A stretch of DNA of 19,717 nucleotides from an uncultured Prevotella sp. (lineage in GTDB: Bacteria > Bacteroidota > Bacteroidia > Bacteroidales > Bacteroidaceae), in NCBI GenBank assembly GCA_947072805.1, contig CAMTJK010000028.1, positions 1 through 19,717 of the forward strand. The letters are read 5' to 3'. The position numbers and the translations under genes are program-made. Of the stretch, positions 15,846-19,717 are shown one piece after another. How positions within the stretch are numbered: the first letter of the stretch is position 1; each line of letters begins with the position of its first letter. A model generated the notes under the pieces. That model searched no databases. It was not told where the DNA came from and saw only the letters and a program-made list of their open reading frames with translations.

Positions 15846-17507
15846 TTATCTTATTATCAGTTTCTTGCCATTTACTATGTACAGTCCTCTGCCGAGCGAT
15901 GCGAGCGAGCTCACCTCGGCATTGCGCAGCAGGCATGTGCCGCTTATGGAGTAGACAGTTATCTTCTCTGCGAAGGTTGCTGCAGTGACGGGACCGTCTA
16001 TTGCCGTGCGTCCGGCAGACGGGAATGTTGCCGTAAACTTCTGCATGGCATTCTCGTCTATGTCGGTGGTTATGCCGTCGGGGCGTTCCACGTTGGTGAG
16101 ACTTACCGTTACCGTTGTAGACTCGTCGATGGCAATGTCGGGCATGGGTATATCTATGGTGCGTTCGGTGCCGTCGGCAACAACGGTGATGTTGCTCATG
16201 GGCACGTCAATCTCTTTCGCTTCACCGCCGCTCACATATTCGAAGCGTGCGCCGTCAAAATTCATCTTCTTGCCTTCTTCGTTAATCCACAGGCTCACTG
16301 CCGTCGTGTTCTGTCCTATGGCTGCGGCGCTTCCCGAGAGTTCCCAGTCGGTGTCTACTATATATGATGTCTGCACGTACTCGAAGTCAAAGAAGTATGA
16401 ACCCACCGTTCCCAGGCCTGCCGAATATGCCGGATTTCCAGCCTTGTCGTAGATATGGTTGATGGTGAGCAGCATAACGGAGTCTGGCACCTCTGTGGTG
16501 AGCATGTCCTGATGGCGGCGCAGCTTGCCTCTGAAGTCTATCTGAATGGTCTTGCTGTCCAGAGCCACCACCTCGAGCGGTTCAGCGTAGTATTCGCCGT
16601 CAGCCACACTCTCCATGGAGCCGTAGCTTAGGGTGGCTTGCGGACAGTAGTCGGGAGTGAAGTTTACGTCGTCGCTGAACGTAAGCGTCACCACAGCCGT
16701 CTCGTCGTTGCTCATATAGTAGGAATAGAATTTGCTTACGGGCTTGTCGCTGACGGACAGGTTTGTCGTCGAGACGAGGCGCAATGGCTTCGCACCTGCC
16801 TTGAAAGTCACGGTCACCTCTCCCGTTCCGTTGTACAGGTTGGTCTTGTCTGCCAGGGGTGCCACTCCGGTAAATAAGAATGTAATGTTGTCGCCTTCCT
16901 TCAGCGTGCCGTTCTCATAGAAGGTGTTGAGGGTGTTCTTCACGTCTACCGTGGCATAGGCGCCGCTTATGTTTACAGCCACTCCGGCGGAGGCTGTTCC
17001 GGCGGTCACCGTACACGAACTCACATACACGTTCTCGCTGAAGAGCAGTGTCAGAATGCCGCGTGCGGCGTCGAATGTGCTTCCCGGCTGCGGCGTTATG
17101 CTGACGATTTCCACGGGTATTACTTGTTCGTTGAACGATACGGTAAAGGTGGTGGCGTCCATCACAAAGTTGTTGCCTATATAATAGGTCTGCCCTGCCC
17201 TGCACGCAAACGACCACTGTTTGTTCTCGTAGTTGCCGTTGAAGTCGGGTATCACCGTCTCGTCGATGGTGTCGAAGGTCTCGTCGGTATACAGGGCATA
17301 GTTTACGTTCGACAGGGCGAATATGCCGTCCGAGGGTGCCGTAAACTTGCCGTAGAAGCCTTTGTTGGCAGGTGCGTTATAGGTTGCTCCGTTCTCAAAC
17401 ACGTATGGGTCTGCCTTTGTTCCCGTGCCTTCCGCCCTTGACGAGAGCGCAACGAGCACAAAGAGCACTACAAGTGAAAGGAAATGAAAACTATGCTTCA
17501 TTTTCAT
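15846..17507 (-). CDS. secreted Ig-like repeat protein with T9SS sorting domain
   Basis: The protein has 553 residues from the ATG at 17507. The frame also has ATGs at 17528 and 17501; the chosen start begins a normal signal peptide (hydrophobic LSLVVLFVLVAL, cleavage near SSRA/EG). An N-terminal module (about 25-125) with ADPYVFENGATYNAP resembles small secreted beta domains. Two Big_5/SwmB-like Ig domains follow, beginning near VSITPQPGSTFDAARG (about 135) and LVSTTNLSVSDKP (about 245). A third beta-rich region (about 385-505) ends before the C-terminal sorting signal (ITVYSISG ... RGLYIVNGKKLIIR). The same Ig type and the same sorting signal occur in the downstream partner, so the two are probably exported together by a T9SS encoded elsewhere. 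I do not recognise an enzymatic domain. Confidence 0.75.
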   Translation of the reverse strand: MKMKHSFHFLSLVVLFVLVALSSRAEGTGTKADPYVFENGATYNAPANKGFYGKFTAPSDGIFALSNVNYALYTDETFDTIDETVIPDFNGNYENKQWSFACRAGQTYYIGNNFVMDATTFTVSFNEQVIPVEIVSITPQPGSTFDAARGILTLLFSENVYVSSCTVTAGTASAGVAVNISGAYATVDVKNTLNTFYENGTLKEGDNITFLFTGVAPLADKTNLYNGTGEVTVTFKAGAKPLRLVSTTNLSVSDKPVSKFYSYYMSNDETAVVTLTFSDDVNFTPDYCPQATLSYGSMESVADGEYYAEPLEVVALDSKTIQIDFRGKLRRHQDMLTTEVPDSVMLLTINHIYDKAGNPAYSAGLGTVGSYFFDFEYVQTSYIVDTDWELSGSAAAIGQNTTAVSLWINEEGKKMNFDGARFEYVSGGEAKEIDVPMSNITVVADGTERTIDIPMPDIAIDESTTVTVSLTNVERPDGITTDIDENAMQKFTATFPSAGRTAIDGPVTAATFAEKITVYSISGTCLLRNAEVSSLASLGRGLYIVNGKKLIIR

Positions 17508-17548
17508 GATGGTGTAGTCAGATTGCATAATTGTTTTAATTAAATAGT

Positions 17549-17593
17549 CTTACCTTTGCCGTGCAATAATGATGTTGGCACAGCAAAGGTAAG
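17549..17593. repeat. inverted repeat overlapping the T9SS-substrate promoter
   Basis: CTTACCTTTGC at 17549-17559 is the exact reverse complement of 17583-17593. After one mismatched pair the symmetry continues with GTGC (17561-17564) and GCAC (17578-17581), leaving a 13-nt centre. The right arm contains the whole -7 element of the minus-strand promoter. The left arm carries the same TACCTTTG octamer on the plus strand, but I see no good -33 partner for it. It could be an operator for a dimeric regulator or a hairpin at the transcript start. Confidence 0.65.
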
Positions 17594-17615
17594 ATATTTT
17601 ATACTTTAGCACAAA
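17584..17615 (-). promoter_or_regulatory. consensus Bacteroidetes promoter of the T9SS-substrate operon
   Basis: On the minus strand TTTG (17612-17615) is followed after exactly 20 bases by TACCTTTG (17584-17591), a full match to the Bacteroidetes -33/-7 consensus. Transcription should start near 17578, about 70 nt before the ATG at 17507. It is the best promoter match in the window. Confidence 0.75.
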
Positions 17616-17747
17616 AAACGGCTGCTTTTTTTATATCTTTTATACTAATGCGCGTTGTAACGGTCTTTGGATGAGGGCTTTTTAACCCAAATATATCATT
17701 ATATATTGTATATTGCCCATTCGTATAAAAAATGTAGGCTTTTGCCG

Positions 17748-18749
17748 TCAGAACTGTTCGAGCATACGTATGCGGCTCTCGGTTGAGGGGTGCGTGCTGA
17801 ACAGTGAGTTCACGAAGTTCATCATGCCCGACGAGAAGCTTTGCGGATGTATGATATACATCTGTGCTATGTCGTCGCGTCCCACGTTTCCGAGTCCCGG
17901 GTCGCCCGAAATCTTGCGCAGGGCGGATGCGAGTGCAAGCGGATTGCCGCACAGTTCGGCTCCGCCGGCATCTGCCATATATTCGCGTTTGCGCGAGATG
18001 GCGAAGCGTGTGAGCAGGGTGAAGAAGTATGCCACGGCGCTGCATGCCACGCCAATGAGCATCACCGCCACCATGCTGAGGCCGTTGCCTTTCTCGTCGT
18101 CGCGCCGGCTGCCGCCTCCGAACCACATGGCATGGTACATCATGCGCAGCACTATGCTCATTATGGCAGATATTATGCCCACAAAGATGATGCTCACCAC
18201 AAGCAGACGTGTGTCGCGGTTGCGTATGTGTGTAAGCTCGTGGGCTATCACTCCTGCCAGCTCGTCGTCGTTGAGCAGACGCAGCAGTCCGATGGTTACG
18301 GTCACGGTATAGCTGCCCTTGTCTATGCCGCTGGCAAAGGCGTTGAGCTGTGGGTCGTCTATCACGTTTATCTTGGGCATGTCCATTCCGCACGTCATGC
18401 AGAGGTTCTCCACGATATTGTACACACGTGGGTTATCGCGGCGTTCAAGCGTGCGTGCGCCCGTGGCTTGCTTTATCATCGCGGTATTGGCGAAGTAGGC
18501 TATGAGAAACCACACGCCCACACCTCCCACCACCCATGGCACGGTGGTTATGAAGTAGGCGTTCACTATATCGGCGTTGAACACGTTCACCATATTGCCG
18601 TAGGCGTCGTAATAGTACGTGCCGAAGTAGTTTACCAGTGCAAGGAATATCCAGATGGTGCCGAGCAGTATGAGCGGAAACATCATGAGCAGCAGTACGC
18701 TCATCATGTTGTTGCGGCGTATCTGGGTGTACATTCCAACATATTTCAT
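17748..18749 (-). CDS. htpX: M48 family (HtpX-like) membrane zinc metallopeptidase
   Basis: The protein has 333 residues from the ATG at 18749. The frame extends to 18809, but the extra 20 residues would be encoded by an intergenic hairpin, so the later start is preferred. Hydrophobic segments lie at about 15-40, 63-90, 184-205 and 225-250, as in HtpX. The zinc site is clear: H170-E-L-T-H174 with the third ligand E256 in E-Y-M-A-D260. Upstream, the motif PKINVIDDPQLNAFASG is the standard M48B segment. HtpX-type proteases degrade misfolded membrane proteins, with the active site facing the cytoplasm. It follows lemA by 64 bp, a pairing seen in many bacteria, so the two probably form an operon for envelope maintenance. 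The substrate is unknown; the symbol is by family only. Confidence 0.9.
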   Translation of the reverse strand: MKYVGMYTQIRRNNMMSVLLLMMFPLILLGTIWIFLALVNYFGTYYYDAYGNMVNVFNADIVNAYFITTVPWVVGGVGVWFLIAYFANTAMIKQATGARTLERRDNPRVYNIVENLCMTCGMDMPKINVIDDPQLNAFASGIDKGSYTVTVTIGLLRLLNDDELAGVIAHELTHIRNRDTRLLVVSIIFVGIISAIMSIVLRMMYHAMWFGGGSRRDDEKGNGLSMVAVMLIGVACSAVAYFFTLLTRFAISRKREYMADAGGAELCGNPLALASALRKISGDPGLGNVGRDDIAQMYIIHPQSFSSGMMNFVNSLFSTHPSTESRIRMLEQF

Positions 18750-18768
18750 AGGTTTGCAGGGTTGAATG

Positions 18769-18798
18769 GGCGGATGTGGTGTTGATGCCGCATCCGCC
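18769..18798 (-). other. hairpin between lemA and the M48 peptidase gene
   Basis: Arms 18769-18779 and 18788-18798 pair over 11 bases with a single mismatch (C opposite A on the transcript) and an 8-nt loop. There is no U-tract on the minus strand, so it is more likely a processing or stability element between two co-transcribed genes than a full terminator. Confidence 0.5.
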
Positions 18799-18813
18799 TT
18801 ATGTGTCATGTAA

Positions 18814-19377
18814 TCAGAATTTTATTTCGGGTGCTTTGTCCATTTCGGCGCGATCGGCTATCGGTATGTCGAACATGGGTTGCTGTGTGAAGCCGAACAT
18901 ACGTGCAATGATGTTCGATGGGAATGTCTGCACGGAGTTGTTATACTCTTTTGTTGTGGAGTTGAAGAAGCGGCGCGATGCGGCGAGCTTGTTCTCTATG
19001 TCCGATATTTCGCCCTGCAGCTGCATGAAGTTCTGGTTGGCCTTCAGGTCGGGATATGCTTCCAGCGACACGCGCAGTCCGGAGAGGGCTTGCGAGAGCA
19101 CGTTTTCTGCCTCCACCTTGCTGCTTGTTGTGGTGCATGCCATGGCTTTGGCGCGTGCCTCGGTGACACGTTCGAGCAGTTCCTTCTCGTGTGTGGCATA
19201 GCCTTTCACCGTTGCCACGAGCTGGGGGATGAGGTCGTGGCGCTGCTTCAGCTGCACGTCGATGTTGGCAAAGGCGTTGTCACGGTTGTTGCGTAATTTT
19301 ACGAGGGTGTTGTACAGGCTTATGCACCATATAACAAGGAGTGCAATAACCACCAGAATAACGATGCTTGTTGTCAT
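18814..19377 (-). CDS. lemA: LemA family protein
   Basis: The protein has 187 residues, typical for LemA. The ATG at 19377 is chosen over an in-frame ATG at 19452 because it begins directly with the membrane segment (TTSIVILVVIALLVIWCISLYN). The longer form would add 25 polar residues before it. The family hallmark is present right after the membrane helix: RNNRDNAFANIDVQLKQRHDLIPQLVATVKGY. Long helices follow, consistent with the LemA four-helix bundle, then a C-terminal SNIIARMFGFTQQPMF segment. LemA proteins are membrane-anchored with the helical part outside the cytoplasm; their biochemical role is not settled. Its position ahead of an M48 protease suggests a joint envelope role. A -7 promoter-like element is at 19494-19501. 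Confidence 0.92.
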   Translation of the reverse strand: MTTSIVILVVIALLVIWCISLYNTLVKLRNNRDNAFANIDVQLKQRHDLIPQLVATVKGYATHEKELLERVTEARAKAMACTTTSSKVEAENVLSQALSGLRVSLEAYPDLKANQNFMQLQGEISDIENKLAASRRFFNSTTKEYNNSVQTFPSNIIARMFGFTQQPMFDIPIADRAEMDKAPEIKF

Positions 19378-19493
19378 AATGCTATAAATTTTGATGTCTT
19401 GTTTGTATTTTTTTTGTCTCTGTAATGCGGCGGCTGTCCCGGAATGCTCCACTGATTGCCTCGGTAGCAGGACTGCCTTCTACAGATGTGCTG

Positions 19494-19501
19494 CAAAAAT
19501 A
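19494..19501 (-). promoter_or_regulatory. possible -7 element for lemA
   Basis: TATTTTTG on the minus strand fits TAnnTTTG. I do not see a TTTG at the expected distance upstream, so this is a weak call. If used, the lemA leader would be about 110 nt long. Confidence 0.35.
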
Positions 19502-19717
19502 ATACTAAAAGCACTATAATATCGTATGTTTTGGCGTTTTTAAACAATCTTTTTGTTGTTTTGTTAATAACGAAATCGATTGTTACTGTTCAGCGAATCA
19601 TTACTCTAACCTCAAATGGTCATTGGACCGCGAAAAGGTTTCATCGCGAATGCTGTCTTTACTTTTCATGTCAGCTTAGTCTATCTGTGTGCCTGATTGC
19701 AACGGCTTCGATGATGG
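19502..19717. other. non-coding right end of the window
   Basis: No gene is seen here. The stretch is AT-rich up to about 19590 and then contains the right copy of the diverged repeat. It is upstream of lemA. Whatever gene lies beyond is outside the window. Confidence 0.6.
19611..19673 (-). repeat. diverged repeat, right copy (inverted relative to 379-441)
   Basis: On the minus strand this matches 379-441 with about 80% identity by eye, including an identical 16-base core (19645-19660). Both copies keep the CGCGA/TCGCG arms around a variable loop. It lies about 235 bp upstream of lemA and is co-oriented with it. Left-flank similarity seems to extend a dozen bases further, toward 19685. Confidence 0.65.

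Noticed and set aside
17640..17747. Terminator after the M48 peptidase gene
   Set aside because: The only stem (GGGCT/AACCC around an AT-rich loop near 17675) is about 5 bp with a wobble and has no U-tract.

Overview
The window looks like chromosomal DNA of a Bacteroidales bacterium, most likely Prevotella or a close relative. Four things point there: promoter elements of the Bacteroidetes type (TTTG/TTTC, 20 bp, TAnnTTTG), a type V (FimA/Mfa1-like) pilus locus, secreted proteins ending in type IX secretion (T9SS) sorting domains, and AT-rich leaders. The genus is inferred; no rRNA or other taxonomic marker is present.

Layout. (1) 1-613: AT-rich non-coding DNA with a nested palindrome cluster at 1-60, a diverged repeat at 379-441 whose partner lies inverted at the far end of the window, and a promoter at 553-584. 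(2) 614-10062, plus strand: a seven-gene pilus operon. It encodes an outer-membrane OmpA-like/DUF3575 protein, a DUF5119 (FimB/Mfa2-like) anchor lipoprotein, the probable major fimbrillin, a small fimbrillin-like lipoprotein, and three tandem lipoproteins that join a fimbrillin-like N-terminus to a FISUMP-like C-terminal domain (candidate tip adhesins). A strong GC-rich hairpin at 4168-4193 separates the major subunit from the accessory genes and may set their ratio. (3) 10078-11754, minus strand: a SulP anion transporter with a STAS domain, convergent with the pilus operon across 15 bp. Its leader carries two copies of a 27-bp repeat. (4) 12134-17507, minus strand: a two-gene operon of large secreted T9SS substrates. 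The second is a 1230-residue multidomain protein with an Omp28/thioredoxin-like CGYC motif. The operon has a near-ideal promoter overlapped by an inverted repeat and ends at a perfect 13-bp terminator stem. (5) 17748-19377, minus strand: lemA followed by an HtpX-like M48 metallopeptidase gene.

How the parts work together. The pilus genes follow the expected assembly logic. All five subunit-type lipoproteins carry a lipobox, then a short strand-like segment, then a Thr-Arg or Ser-Arg site 21-32 residues after the lipid cysteine, as expected for protease-triggered donor-strand polymerisation. The anchor lacks such a site and should stay lipidated. The overlapping starts of the three tip-type genes suggest coupled translation. 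The LemA/M48 pair is probably an envelope module, and the T9SS substrates are surface or secreted proteins of unknown role. The most unusual signals are the triple tip-gene array, the inverted repeat pair framing the window, the hairpin after the major subunit gene, the inverted repeat over the T9SS-substrate promoter, and the repeats in the SulP leader.
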